From contig UQKL01000001.1 in NCBI GenBank assembly GCA_900541695.1, forward strand, positions 207,380 to 271,379: a stretch of 64,000 bases of DNA, written 5' to 3'. A program made the translations under genes and the position numbers. This document shows positions 7,650-15,420 of the stretch, piece by piece. The notes under the pieces are model-generated. The model did no database searches. It had not been told where the DNA came from and worked only from the letters and a program-made list of their open reading frames with translations. This DNA is from an uncultured Collinsella sp. GTDB lineage: Bacteria; Actinomycetota; Coriobacteriia; Coriobacteriales; Coriobacteriaceae. The first letter of the stretch is position 1, and each line of letters begins with the position of its first letter.

Positions 7650-8663
7650 ATGGCATATCCCGTATTTGACCTACACTGCGACACCGCCGACCGTATCGGC
7701 TGGGCCACACTCGATCTTGACCTGCGCTTTACCGCCGGCACCGACGGTTATTTCCCCGGCGACGAAACGCATCCGCAGGATTTCGACCTTATCGAGGGCA
7801 ACGCCTGCGCCATCTCGCTCGCAAAGATCGGCAACACGCCGTGGGCGCAGTGCTTCGCTACGTTTGTCCCCGACGAGATTCCCACCGCCCACGCCGCGCG
7901 CTTCCAGGCGCAGATCATGGCGCATATGAGCGGCCAGGCAATGCTCAACCACGACCGCATGGTCAACGTGCGCAGCGCCGCTGATATTCGCCCTGCGCTC
8001 AAAGACGGCAAGGTCGCCTGCATCCACACCATCGAAAACGCCACGTTCTTTGCCGAGGACCCCGCGCTGATCGAGGTGCTCAAGAGCTTGGGCGTGCTTA
8101 TGTCGTCACTCAGCTGGAACGCGCAGGGACCGCTCGCGAGCGGCCACGACACCCACGCCGGCCTCACCGCCGCCGGCATCGAGGCACTTACGCAGATGGA
8201 GCACGCCGGCATGATACTCGACGTCTCCCACCTCAACGACGAGTGCTTTGACGAGGTTGTCGCCCACGCCACGCGCCCCTTCGTCGCCAGCCACTCCAAC
8301 TCCCGTGCGGTTTGCGGCGTCAAGCGCAACCTCACCGACGACCAGTTCCGCACCATTCGCGACATGGGCGGCATCGTCGGCCTCAACTACTGCAGCGAGT
8401 TCCTATCCAACGATGCGACCGACAAGACCACCGCAGACGTCACCTTCGACCAGCTGGCAGCCCATATCGAACACTGGCTCGACCTGGGCGGCGAAGATGT
8501 CATCGCACTCGGCGGCGACTGGGACGGCGCCAAGGTGCCCGCTTTCCTCTCCGATGCCAGCAAGATGCCCGAATTCCAGAACATGCTCTCCAAGCACTTT
8601 GGCAAGACCGTGATGCAGAAGCTCTGCAGCGATAACGCCCTTGCCTTCTTCGAGCGTTATTAA
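7650..8663 (+). CDS. Membrane-dipeptidase-family metallopeptidase (M19)
   Basis: A 337-residue zinc amidohydrolase-fold dipeptidase that cleaves dipeptides, often with D-residues at the C-terminal side. The first metal ligands are His9 and Asp11 in DLHCDT. The central glutamate appears in IHTIENA, and later ligands lie in LDVSHLND and VASHSNSRAV. The C-terminal ALGGDWDGA matches the family. There is no signal peptide, so it is probably cytoplasmic and works on imported peptides or cell-wall fragments. ATG 7650 follows CCGGAGGAA. It diverges from the FKBP gene; the 120-base gap holds TATAGT (minus) and TACAAT (plus) -10-like elements. Confidence 0.9.
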   Translation: MAYPVFDLHCDTADRIGWATLDLDLRFTAGTDGYFPGDETHPQDFDLIEGNACAISLAKIGNTPWAQCFATFVPDEIPTAHAARFQAQIMAHMSGQAMLNHDRMVNVRSAADIRPALKDGKVACIHTIENATFFAEDPALIEVLKSLGVLMSSLSWNAQGPLASGHDTHAGLTAAGIEALTQMEHAGMILDVSHLNDECFDEVVAHATRPFVASHSNSRAVCGVKRNLTDDQFRTIRDMGGIVGLNYCSEFLSNDATDKTTADVTFDQLAAHIEHWLDLGGEDVIALGGDWDGAKVPAFLSDASKMPEFQNMLSKHFGKTVMQKLCSDNALAFFERY

Positions 8664-8680
8664 TTTCACATCCCTTGAGC

Positions 8681-8714
8681 GGGCCGGCATACCGAACGGT
8701 CGAAATGCCGGCCC
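8681..8714 (+). terminator. Perfect 10-bp hairpin after the dipeptidase gene
   Basis: GGGCCGGCAT (8681-8690) and ATGCCGGCCC (8705-8714) pair perfectly around a 14-base loop, 18 bases after the dipeptidase stop. No T run follows, so it may be a weak terminator or an mRNA-stabilising element. It also argues that the next gene starts downstream of it. Confidence 0.55.
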
Positions 8715-8737
8715 GTCCCCAATCTGAAGGACCGCTT

Positions 8738-9514
8738 TTGACGCAGCAGTTTACGATTTTCCTACCCCGACCGGATGGGATGCCCATCCCCGTCGTCGTT
8801 ACCAAAAAGCGCGTCAAGAACTTCAACCTACGCGTCACATCGAGCGGTGAGGTCCACGCCAGCGCACCGCTCGGCGCCAGCCGCGAGCGTATCGAAGCGT
8901 TTGTGAAGCGCAACAGCGCCTGGATTATCAGCCGACTTGCCCAGCGCGAGCAACGTCAGACGACGGCACAGGAGCCGCTCAGCCCCTCGTCCATCATTGC
9001 GCTTTGGGGCAAGCCCATCACGGTACAGGACGCACTCGATCACAACTTTGTATCACCCGCACCGCGACCCCAGCAGGCCACCTTCGCAAGTTTTATGGGT
9101 ACCGACGAATCGGACGAAGGCCCACAGGCCAAGCGGCTCGCAATCCTCGACGGTCTAACGTCCGACGAGCTCCAAGCCCACATCGACCAGCTTTATACGT
9201 CCGAAGTCACATCGGCGCTGCGCGATATGGTGCACGCATACGAAATCGCAATGGGTGTCGCCGTTTCCCGCGTTTCCGTACGCAGCATGAAAACGCGTTG
9301 GGGCTCATGCACGCCCAAATCCGGCACCGTTCGCATCGCACGAGAACTTGCCGCCTACCCCGTCGAATGCCTCGACATGGTTATCGCCCACGAGCTCGTC
9401 CACTTGCTCGAGCCAAGCCACAATCAGCGGTTTCACGCCTTGCTCGACACGTACTGTCCCAACAATAGAGTTTTGTCGCAGCGGCTCAAGCAACCACCCA
9501 TAGAGACGTATTAG
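8738..9514 (+). CDS. YgjP/WssP-type zinc metallopeptidase (DUF45)
   Basis: A 258-residue protein whose C-terminal half is the YgjP-like metallopeptidase domain. It contains MKTRWGSC, then HELVHLLEPSHNQRFH near residue 220, giving the HExxH zinc site with a third ligand downstream. The N-terminal half has the family strand pattern (VTKKRVKNFNLRV). I place the start at TTG 8738, 6 bases after AAGGA, because an earlier TTG at 8675 would put the hairpin inside the coding region. The family function is poorly known; no membrane segment is present. It converges on folB with 6 bases between. Confidence 0.82.
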   Translation: MTQQFTIFLPRPDGMPIPVVVTKKRVKNFNLRVTSSGEVHASAPLGASRERIEAFVKRNSAWIISRLAQREQRQTTAQEPLSPSSIIALWGKPITVQDALDHNFVSPAPRPQQATFASFMGTDESDEGPQAKRLAILDGLTSDELQAHIDQLYTSEVTSALRDMVHAYEIAMGVAVSRVSVRSMKTRWGSCTPKSGTVRIARELAAYPVECLDMVIAHELVHLLEPSHNQRFHALLDTYCPNNRVLSQRLKQPPIETY

Positions 9515-9520
9515 AACCGG

Positions 9521-10006
9521 TTAACGCACGCGCTCGATCTCAACACCGCAGCTTGCCAGGGGAAGACCGACGGGCGCCCAAGGCTTATCGAGCTTAACAC
9601 GCACGCCAAGCAGCAGGGGGTAACGACGTAGCAGCATCTGGGCCACACCCTCGGCTGCAGCCTCGATAAGCTTAAAGGTATGCTCACGCAGATAGCCATC
9701 GACATCGTGGCACACCGAGCCGTAGTCAATCGAGGCGTCCAGGTTATCGTGCTCCCCCGCTGCACGCAGGTCGGCATAGAGCACCAGGGACACGATGAAC
9801 TTCTGGCCCAGCGCGTTCTCTTCGGGATACACGCCGTGGTTGGCAAAGACCTCGAGACCGTCGATAGTAATGCGATCGGCATGGCGCAGATCGTCATAGC
9901 TCACGTGGGGCACCGCCGTTGCAGTGGATATTTCGCCCCTTCCACGGCGGGCGAGTTCGGCGCCTTCAGTCTTAGTTGCATTCTCGGGCAGTTTCTTGTT
10001 ACTCAT
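9521..10006 (-). CDS. folB: Dihydroneopterin aldolase
   Basis: Converts 7,8-dihydroneopterin to 6-hydroxymethyl-dihydropterin in folate synthesis. The domain starts ITIDGLEVFANHGVYPEENALGQ at about 46-68 and includes the conserved DYGSVCHDV and KLIEAAAEGVA blocks. About 40 polar residues precede the domain, unusual for this roughly 120-residue family. ATG 10006 follows GGAGA. It is the last gene of folE-HD-folB, 43 bases after the HD gene. Confidence 0.92.
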   Translation of the reverse strand: MSNKKLPENATKTEGAELARRGRGEISTATAVPHVSYDDLRHADRITIDGLEVFANHGVYPEENALGQKFIVSLVLYADLRAAGEHDNLDASIDYGSVCHDVDGYLREHTFKLIEAAAEGVAQMLLRRYPLLLGVRVKLDKPWAPVGLPLASCGVEIERVR

Positions 10007-10049
10007 CGCGATCGTCTCCTTCGTTTAGAACCCCGACCGCGCAAACTAA

Positions 10050-10631
10050 CTACACGCGAATCGACAGGTTCTTTTTATCATCGCTCCAGTTGCAAGCATT
10101 GCGCGCGGGGCATGCAAAGCAGGCGCGCGACGCTTTGTCGGCTGCATAAAGCAGACGCTCGAGCGGCTGGCTGTTCACGCGCAGCTTTCGATGGCCCAGA
10201 ATGGCCGTCTTAATAGCTGCGGCATCGGCCGGCTCAAACGCCACGTCATCGGGCATGCCGCCGAGAATCGCATCAGCGACGCGCTCGCTTGCAACATCAT
10301 GGGATATACCCGATTCATACTGTTCATCTTTGCCGATATCGTGAAGAAGTGCCGTAGCGTAGATGACCTCGCGGTCAAATTCGAGCTGTTCCTCGAGATT
10401 CTTAATCCACATAATGCGCGCGACATCCAGCAGATGGTCGATACCGTGGCGGCAAAAGATGCGCCCCGATTCCAACTGTGCAATATTGCCCAGATGCCGC
10501 CGGAACAGCCCGTTGGCACAAATGTAATCAATGCGAGGCATGGCGCCAAAGGGAGTCAGGCCCGAAGCCATAAAGCCGCGACGCGGCGTTCCCTCATCGG
10601 TCTTCGATGTAAAGTCGTTGACGGCCCCCAT
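10050..10631 (-). CDS. HD-domain phosphohydrolase with C-terminal cysteine cluster
   Basis: 193 residues carrying an HD metal-dependent phosphohydrolase domain (CRHGIDHLLDVARIM, then ATALLHDIGKDEQYE). The C terminus contains CFACPARNACNW, a tight cysteine cluster that could bind zinc or an Fe-S centre. The start ATG 10631 lies 1 base after the folE stop, so translation is coupled to folE. Position between folE and folB suggests it removes phosphate from a dihydroneopterin phosphate, a folate step often lacking a known enzyme, but this is inference from context only. Confidence 0.75.
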   Translation of the reverse strand: MGAVNDFTSKTDEGTPRRGFMASGLTPFGAMPRIDYICANGLFRRHLGNIAQLESGRIFCRHGIDHLLDVARIMWIKNLEEQLEFDREVIYATALLHDIGKDEQYESGISHDVASERVADAILGGMPDDVAFEPADAAAIKTAILGHRKLRVNSQPLERLLYAADKASRACFACPARNACNWSDDKKNLSIRV

Positions 10632-10632
10632 G

Positions 10633-11190
10633 CTAACGGCCCAACATCCTAAAGAACCGCTCCTCGAGCGCGGGATCGGTCTCAAAGACGCCGCGGCGAG
10701 CGAGCGTCACGGTCTTGGTGCCGGGCTTTTGCACGCCGCGCATGGTCATGCACATATGCTCGGCTTCCATCAGCACAATCGCCCCTTGGGGAGCTAGATA
10801 TTCCATGAGGGCATCGGCAACCTGTGCACACAACTGCTCCTGCAGCTGCAGACGACGGGCATAGACCTCAACCGTGCGAGCAAGCTTAGACAGACCCGCC
10901 ACGCGACCGTTAGGGATATAACCGATCGCAGCCTTGCCATAAAACGGCAGCAGATGGTGCTCGCACAGCGAGTAAAACGTAATGTCGCGCTCGATAACCA
11001 AATCGTTCGAAGCGACGGCAAAAGTTTTGGACAGGTGTTCCTCGGCACTCTGGTCCATACCGCCGGCAATCTCGCCATACATACGGGCGACGCGTGCCGG
11101 CGTCTCCAGCAGGCCCTCACGAGTTGGGTCCTCGCCTATACCTTCAAGCAGCAGCTTAATGGCAGTCTCGACTTTTTCCTGATCGACCAT
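10633..11190 (-). CDS. folE: GTP cyclohydrolase I
   Basis: The first enzyme of folate synthesis, converting GTP to 7,8-dihydroneopterin triphosphate. Its 185 residues match the usual catalytic core. Zinc ligands are visible: Cys76 and His79 in [10 protein letters not shown], and Cys147 in HMCMTMRGV. Zinc-dependent FolE1 rather than FolE2 is clear from these motifs. ATG 11190 follows GTGAGG. It heads a three-gene folate cluster that lacks folP and folK in this window. Confidence 0.96.
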   Translation of the reverse strand: MVDQEKVETAIKLLLEGIGEDPTREGLLETPARVARMYGEIAGGMDQSAEEHLSKTFAVASNDLVIERDITFYSLCEHHLLPFYGKAAIGYIPNGRVAGLSKLARTVEVYARRLQLQEQLCAQVADALMEYLAPQGAIVLMEAEHMCMTMRGVQKPGTKTVTLARRGVFETDPALEERFFRMLGR

Positions 11191-11257
11191 CTGGGCCTCA
11201 CTTTTTTCGATTTCGCGTTCGCGCTATGGTACCACGCCGGCACGCAGCCTCTGCCAG

Positions 11258-11839
11258 CTACATAGTATGGGTCGAATAGACCGGATCGTCTCGCCAAAGC
11301 TCCACAGCATCGCAAAGCGCAACGCCCTCACGCGCAGCACGAGCGCGCGTGGCGTTCATGTCGATCACGCGCTGATTACTCGAGCCCCTAAAACGCAACG
11401 AGATATCGTACAGGTCTTGAACGAACGGACCATCCACCAACATGTCGAGGCAGGCAAGGATACGGTCCGTCACCTCGGTATGATGACGGCCGCCCGGCAC
11501 AAGCTCCTCGAGCACGTCGCCGGTAAAGCACCAAATGGTCTTCCCCGACTCCACAGGATAGGCCGCACGCACGCGTTCGACAAAGTCAACGAGCCCCACC
11601 TGGTTCTCGGGTTCCATAGGCTCCCCGCCCAGAATCGTCAGGCCATCGATAAAGGGATGGTCGAGACTCTCGATAATCTTGTCCTCGACGGCGCGATCGA
11701 ACGGCTCACCCGCAGCAAAGTCCCACGCAACAGAGTTAAAGCAGTTCTTGCACCCACGACGGCACCCACTCACAAACAGAGAAGTACGGACGCCTTCCCC
11801 ATCAGCAATATCGAAATACTTAATGTTCGCGTAGTTCAT
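11258..11839 (-). CDS. nrdG: Anaerobic ribonucleotide reductase activating protein
   Basis: A radical SAM enzyme that installs the glycyl radical on NrdD under anaerobic conditions. The CxxxCxxC cluster motif is at Cys26, Cys30 and Cys33 (SGCRRGCKNC), followed by LGGEPM for SAM binding. The 193-residue length is standard. I chose ATG 11839, where the family N terminus (MNYANIKYFDIADG) starts after GGGAGA; the open frame continues upstream but through palindromic DNA. It follows nrdD after about 430 bases, unusually far for this pair. Confidence 0.93.
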   Translation of the reverse strand: MNYANIKYFDIADGEGVRTSLFVSGCRRGCKNCFNSVAWDFAAGEPFDRAVEDKIIESLDHPFIDGLTILGGEPMEPENQVGLVDFVERVRAAYPVESGKTIWCFTGDVLEELVPGGRHHTEVTDRILACLDMLVDGPFVQDLYDISLRFRGSSNQRVIDMNATRARAAREGVALCDAVELWRDDPVYSTHTM

Positions 11840-11854
11840 AGGTAACTCTCCCGG

Positions 11855-11938
11855 GAGGCCGGGACATATCATCCCGTCCTCAAACATTCTCGGCCTTCGG
11901 CCTGCGAAACTGCGGGCGGGACGATATGTCCCGGCCTC
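11855..11938. repeat. 84-bp palindrome between nrdD and nrdG
   Basis: Perfect 16-base arms (11855-11870 and 11923-11938, beginning GAGGCCGGGACA) continue inward through TCCCG/CGGGA to a small CTTCGG-centred hairpin. The palindrome is flanked by direct repeats of GGTAACTC (11841-11848 and 11947-11954). Just beyond, 11956-11979 is a near-copy of the nrdG start on the opposite strand (21 of 24 bases). It lies immediately before the nrdG ribosome site, so in mRNA it is a strong hairpin at the start of nrdG. Confidence 0.85.
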
Positions 11939-12084
11939 ATGCAAAGGGTAACTCAATGAACGAAGCGAACATTGAGTATAGGGTTCGCGGTCCAATAAAT
12001 ACTCAGCTGCAGCTCAACCGCCATTGCAAGCAGATCGTCATTGCAGCTCAACTCATTTCCGCTAAGAACTTCGAGAAGCGAGCA

Positions 12085-12287
12085 GACCGCATGCTGCATC
12101 TCAGCTACGTCAACTTGGCTGAGCCGAGAGGGCCGCTTGGGCTTTTGCTCGATATGAGTTCCGCACGCAAAGAAGGCCACTTAATGTGGCCTTCGTCTTG
12201 CGCAGGACTGTCCGAAATAGCGAGCAAATGCCCAAGCGGCCCTCTCGGCTCAGCCCCGGAGCGGTATTAGAGATGCAGCACGCGGTC
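12085..12287. repeat. Roughly 200-bp palindrome at the nrdD 3' end, with terminator core
   Basis: The centre is a 9-bp stem (GAAGGCCAC at 12172-12180, GTGGCCTTC at 12186-12194) followed by TTT on the minus strand, a plausible nrdD terminator. Perfect 26-base arms lie at 12117-12142 and 12230-12255. The outer ends pair again: 12085-12102 matches the inverse of the last 18 coding bases of nrdD (12270-12287) with one mismatch. The right arm therefore overlaps the end of nrdD. Short open frames on both strands here are by-products of the palindrome. Confidence 0.85.
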
Positions 12288-14489
12288 GCGGATCTCCTCG
12301 GTTCGACCCTGGTTCCAGAACTGGGTGCCGATGTAGCCGCACGTACGACGGGCGACGTTCATCTTCTCTTGGTCACGATTGCCGCAATTGGGGCACTCCC
12401 ACACTAGCTTACCGTCATCCTCGACAATCTTGATCTCACCGTCGTAGCCGCACACCTGGCAGTAGTCGCTCTTGGTGTTGAGCTCGGCGTACATGATGTT
12501 GTCGTAGATGTACTGCATCACGCGAATGACAGCCTTAAGGTTGTCCTGCATATTGGGAACCTCGACGTAGGAGATGGCGCCGCCCGGCGAAAGCTGCTGG
12601 AACATGCCCTCAAACTTAAGCTTATCGAAGGCATCGATCTCCTCGGACACGTGAACATGGTAGCTATTGGTGATATAGCCCTTGTCCGTCACGCCCGGAA
12701 TAATGCCAAAACGGCGCTGCAGGCACTTGGCGAACTTGTACGTCGTCGACTCCAGCGGCGTACCGTACAGCGAGAAATCGATATCGCTCGCGGCCTTCCA
12801 CTCCGCGCACTTGTCGTTCATACGCTGCATAACTGCCATGGCAAAGGGCGTACCCTCCTTCTCGGTGTGGCTGTGGCCCGTCATGTACTTGACGCACTCA
12901 TACAGACCGGCGTAACCCAGGCTGATGGTGGAATAGCCGCCCACGAGCAGCTTATCGATCGTCTCGCCCTTCTTAAGGCGTGCCAGGGCGCCGTACTGCC
13001 AAAGAATCGGCGCGGCATCCGAAAGCGTGCCCATCAGGCGCTCATGGCGGCACAGCAGAGCGCGGTGACACAGCTCAAGGCGCTCGTCGAAGATCTTCCA
13101 GAACTTGTCCATGTCCTGGTGCGAGCTCAGTGCGACATCGGGCAGGTTAATGGTCACAACACCCTGGTTAAAGCGACCGTAATACTTGGGCTTGCTCGGG
13201 TCATAGTTCAGCGCGTTTGCAACGTTATTAAAGCCGTTGCCCGAGCGGTCGGGCGTCAGGAAGCTGCGACAACCCATGCAGGTGTAGCAATCGCCATTGC
13301 CCGCGGTCTCACCCTTCGAAAGCTTAAGCTCGCGCATCTTCTTCTCGGAGATGTAGTCGGGCACCATGCGCTTGGCGGTGCACTTGGCGGCCAGCTGAGT
13401 CAGATAGAAGTACGGGGAATCCTCGTAAACGTTATCGTCCTCGAGCACATAGATAAGCTTGGGGAACGCCGGGGTGATCCACACGCCCGCCTCGTTCTTA
13501 ACGCCCTCATAGCGCTGGCGAAGCGTCTCCTCCACGATCATGGCAAGATCGTGCTTCTCCTGGACCGAGCGGGCCTCGTTGAGGTACATGAAGACCGTCA
13601 CGAATGGTGCCTGGCCGTTGGTGGTCATAAGGGTCACGACCTGATACTGAATCGTCTGGACACCGCGACGGATCTCATCACGCAGACGGTCCTCTACGAC
13701 CTCACGCACCTTCTCTGCGGGAGCGGAAACACCGAGCTCCTCAAGCTCGCGGGCAACCTCGCCGCGAATCTTCTGGCGGCTCACCTCGACGAACGGGGCA
13801 AGATGGGTCAGCGAAATCGACTGGCCGCCGTACTGGGAGGAAGCAACCTGGGCGATGATCTGCGTCGCAATGTTGCAGGCAGTCGAGAAGCTATGCGGCT
13901 TCTCAATCAGCGTGCCCGAGATAACAGTACCGTTCTGGAGCATGTCCTCCAGGTTCACCAGGTCGCAGTTATGCATGTGCTGGGCAAAGTAATCCGAATC
14001 ATGGAAGTGAATCAGGCCCTCGTTGTGCGCATCCACGATCTCCTGGGGCAGCAGCACGCGCTGGGTCAGATCCTTGGAGATCTCGCCGGCCATGTAGTCA
14101 CGCTGAACGGAGTTGACGGTCGGATTCTTGTTGGAGTTCTCCTGCTTGACCTCTTCGTTATTGCACTCAATCAGCGACAGAATCTTGTCATCGGTCGTGT
14201 TCTTTTGGCGCTTCAGGCTCTGAACATAGCGGTAGATGATGTAGTGGCGAGCGACCTCGTAGCAGTCGAGACGCATAATCTCGTCCTCGACCAGATCCTG
14301 GATCTCCTCGACCGATACGGTGTGGCCGGCCTTCTCACATGCCTCGGCGACGTTTTGTGCCGCATAGATCACCTGGCGGTCGGTAAGGCGAGAGCCTTCC
14401 TCGACCTCCAAGTTTGCGGCGCGGATCGCATTGACGATCTTATCGATGTCAAAGGTAACCTCGGTGCCGCTGCGCTTGATGATCTTCAT
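12267..14489 (-). CDS. nrdD: Anaerobic ribonucleoside-triphosphate reductase (class III)
   Basis: Makes deoxynucleotides without oxygen through a glycyl radical enzyme. The 740 residues begin with an ATP-cone (about 1-90, MKIIKRSGTEVTFDIDKIV). The catalytic region includes CYTCMGCRSF. At the C terminus CQVCGYDG and CPNCG form the zinc site, followed by RRTCGYIG with the expected radical glycine at 718. ATG 14489 follows GAGGCAAGAGG. An NrdR box lies upstream, so it is probably repressed when dNTPs are plentiful. nrdG follows in the same direction. Confidence 0.97.
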   Translation of the reverse strand: MKIIKRSGTEVTFDIDKIVNAIRAANLEVEEGSRLTDRQVIYAAQNVAEACEKAGHTVSVEEIQDLVEDEIMRLDCYEVARHYIIYRYVQSLKRQKNTTDDKILSLIECNNEEVKQENSNKNPTVNSVQRDYMAGEISKDLTQRVLLPQEIVDAHNEGLIHFHDSDYFAQHMHNCDLVNLEDMLQNGTVISGTLIEKPHSFSTACNIATQIIAQVASSQYGGQSISLTHLAPFVEVSRQKIRGEVARELEELGVSAPAEKVREVVEDRLRDEIRRGVQTIQYQVVTLMTTNGQAPFVTVFMYLNEARSVQEKHDLAMIVEETLRQRYEGVKNEAGVWITPAFPKLIYVLEDDNVYEDSPYFYLTQLAAKCTAKRMVPDYISEKKMRELKLSKGETAGNGDCYTCMGCRSFLTPDRSGNGFNNVANALNYDPSKPKYYGRFNQGVVTINLPDVALSSHQDMDKFWKIFDERLELCHRALLCRHERLMGTLSDAAPILWQYGALARLKKGETIDKLLVGGYSTISLGYAGLYECVKYMTGHSHTEKEGTPFAMAVMQRMNDKCAEWKAASDIDFSLYGTPLESTTYKFAKCLQRRFGIIPGVTDKGYITNSYHVHVSEEIDAFDKLKFEGMFQQLSPGGAISYVEVPNMQDNLKAVIRVMQYIYDNIMYAELNTKSDYCQVCGYDGEIKIVEDDGKLVWECPNCGNRDQEKMNVARRTCGYIGTQFWNQGRTEEIRDRVLHL

Positions 14490-15077
14490 CCTCTTGCCTC
14501 TTTCGCATCGTAGCCTCATTGCGCTTCAGAGCCAAACGATGCCCGGCAGGGCTTACCCTGTCTTGCGGCGCCGTCGCGCAATCTGTGTTTTCGATAACCA
14601 TAGGCCCTCATGCGGACAATCCTCGCAGCCAATCAAGGGGCTCAAAGATCCATCCAAATAATGGGGCGAATAAGGTTCTCGTTCTCTGTCCGCCATCTAT
14701 CATACGACAAAGAGGCATCTATATCCTGTATTCTTTTTTTAGGTCAAACACAACATATAGTGTTTCAGCAGGTCAAAGCAATTGGTCAATTTGCAGACGC
14801 ATTATAAATGAAGGCCTCTTGGCAGACTGCTAAAACGTTATCAACCCAACTACCTGCACAGCAGTTTTGAAACCCCCTCAACCGTGCCGCCGCCAAATAG
14901 CACCAAAACCAAGCTGCTCGCGCCAAAAGAATCCAAAAGATTGTCCTTGACCAACATGTTGCGGTCATGATGGGCCAGGACACATGCAATCTGCCGGCAC
15001 CCCTACGGGATACAAAGACCATCGCGTACGGACCTTGGATCAATATTTGATGACTTATTTGGCGGCGCGCTTGGTGA
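14490..15077. other. Long intergenic region upstream of nrdD, no gene seen
   Basis: About 590 bases without a supported gene. The part next to nrdD is its leader, with a small CAGGG-TAAG-CCCTG hairpin near 14547; the NrdR box is at 14748. The rest, up to the tRNA terminator, holds a 112-codon minus-strand frame with tryptophan- and cysteine-rich composition that I do not believe is coding. No riboswitch core was recognised. Confidence 0.5.
14748..14763 (-). promoter_or_regulatory. NrdR box upstream of nrdDG
   Basis: ACACAACATATAGTGT differs from the NrdR consensus ACACWATATATWGTGT at one position. On the minus strand it overlaps a possible -10 (TATATG) with TTGCTT 16 bases upstream. NrdR is the nucleotide-sensing repressor of ribonucleotide reductase genes. 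A second, weaker half-match lies about 34 bases away (14714-14729); paired boxes are usual. Confidence 0.75.
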
Positions 15078-15117
15078 CAAAAAACAAAACAGCCCAGAGG
15101 ACATAGCCTCTGAGCTG
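15078..15117 (-). terminator. Intrinsic terminator of the Gly-Val tRNA operon
   Basis: An imperfect stem, CAGCTCAGAGG pairing with CCTCTGGGCTG (15090-15117), with a 6-base loop. On the minus strand it is followed by TTTTGTTTTTTG. It lies 9 bases after tRNA-Val. Confidence 0.9.
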
Positions 15118-15125
15118 CGAACATT

Positions 15126-15200
15126 TGGTGGGCGTTAGAAGATTTGAACTTCTGACCTCTTCCGTGTCAGGGAAGCGCTCTCCCCCTGAGCTAAACGCCC
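15126..15200 (-). tRNA. tRNA-Val (GAC)
   Basis: The gene folds as a cloverleaf: acceptor GGGCGTT pairs with AACGCCC, the D arm carries AGCTCAGGGGGAGAGC, and the anticodon stem CTTCC/GGAAG holds loop CTGACAC with anticodon GAC. The T arm contains GTTCAAAT and CCA is encoded. It is the second gene of a Gly-Val operon. Confidence 0.95.
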
Positions 15201-15203
15201 AAA

Positions 15204-15279
15204 TGGAGCGGACAACGGGGCTCGAACCCGCGACCCCAACCTTGGCAAGGTTGTGCTCTACCAACTGAGCCATGTCCGC
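15204..15279 (-). tRNA. tRNA-Gly (GCC), copy 1
   Basis: Acceptor GCGGACA pairs with TGTCCGC. Anticodon stem CAACC/GGTTG holds loop TTGCCAA, giving anticodon GCC. The T loop GTTCGAG and an encoded CCA are present. This sequence is identical to the copies at 17492 and 17718. It is 3 bases upstream of tRNA-Val. Confidence 0.97.
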
Positions 15280-15291
15280 TTACGAGGATTA

Positions 15292-15338
15292 ATCTTACGT
15301 GATGCCCGCATCCTATGCAAGAACTTTTTTTGAAAAGT
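15292..15338 (-). promoter_or_regulatory. tRNA promoter with upstream A/T palindrome
   Basis: Minus-strand -10 TAAGAT (15292-15297) and -35 TTGCAT (15315-15320) are 17 bases apart, 12 bases before tRNA-Gly copy 1. Two bases further upstream lies ACTTTTTTTGAAAAGT (15323-15338), an A/T inverted repeat also found at the two other tRNA promoters in the window. It may act as an UP element or factor site. Confidence 0.75.
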
Positions 15339-15420
15339 TTTGCGACGCCCTCGCGAACCTCGCGAAGACATCAGCCACCACGGAAGGCGCAGGCAAACGC
15401 AAACTCGCCGCAAGAGGCCC

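Noticed and set aside
11841..11954. A transposon-derived MITE between nrdD and nrdG
   Set aside because: GGTAACTC repeats look like a target duplication, but the same region copies the nrdG start in inverted form, and no second copy of the element was seen; kept only as a palindrome.
11926..12407. Small open frames on both strands in the nrdD-nrdG gap, two of which share the peptide KRPSRLS
   Set aside because: The resemblance comes from the palindrome being read on opposite strands, not from paralogous genes. None has a convincing ribosome site or family.
14490..14640. Cobalamin riboswitch in the nrdD leader
   Set aside because: A GC-rich hairpin is present but no B12-box-like sequence, and class III reductases do not need cobalamin.
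14786..15124. 112-codon minus-strand frame upstream of nrdD
   Set aside because: It runs through the tRNA terminator and has odd composition (many Trp and Cys). No ribosome site or family was recognised.
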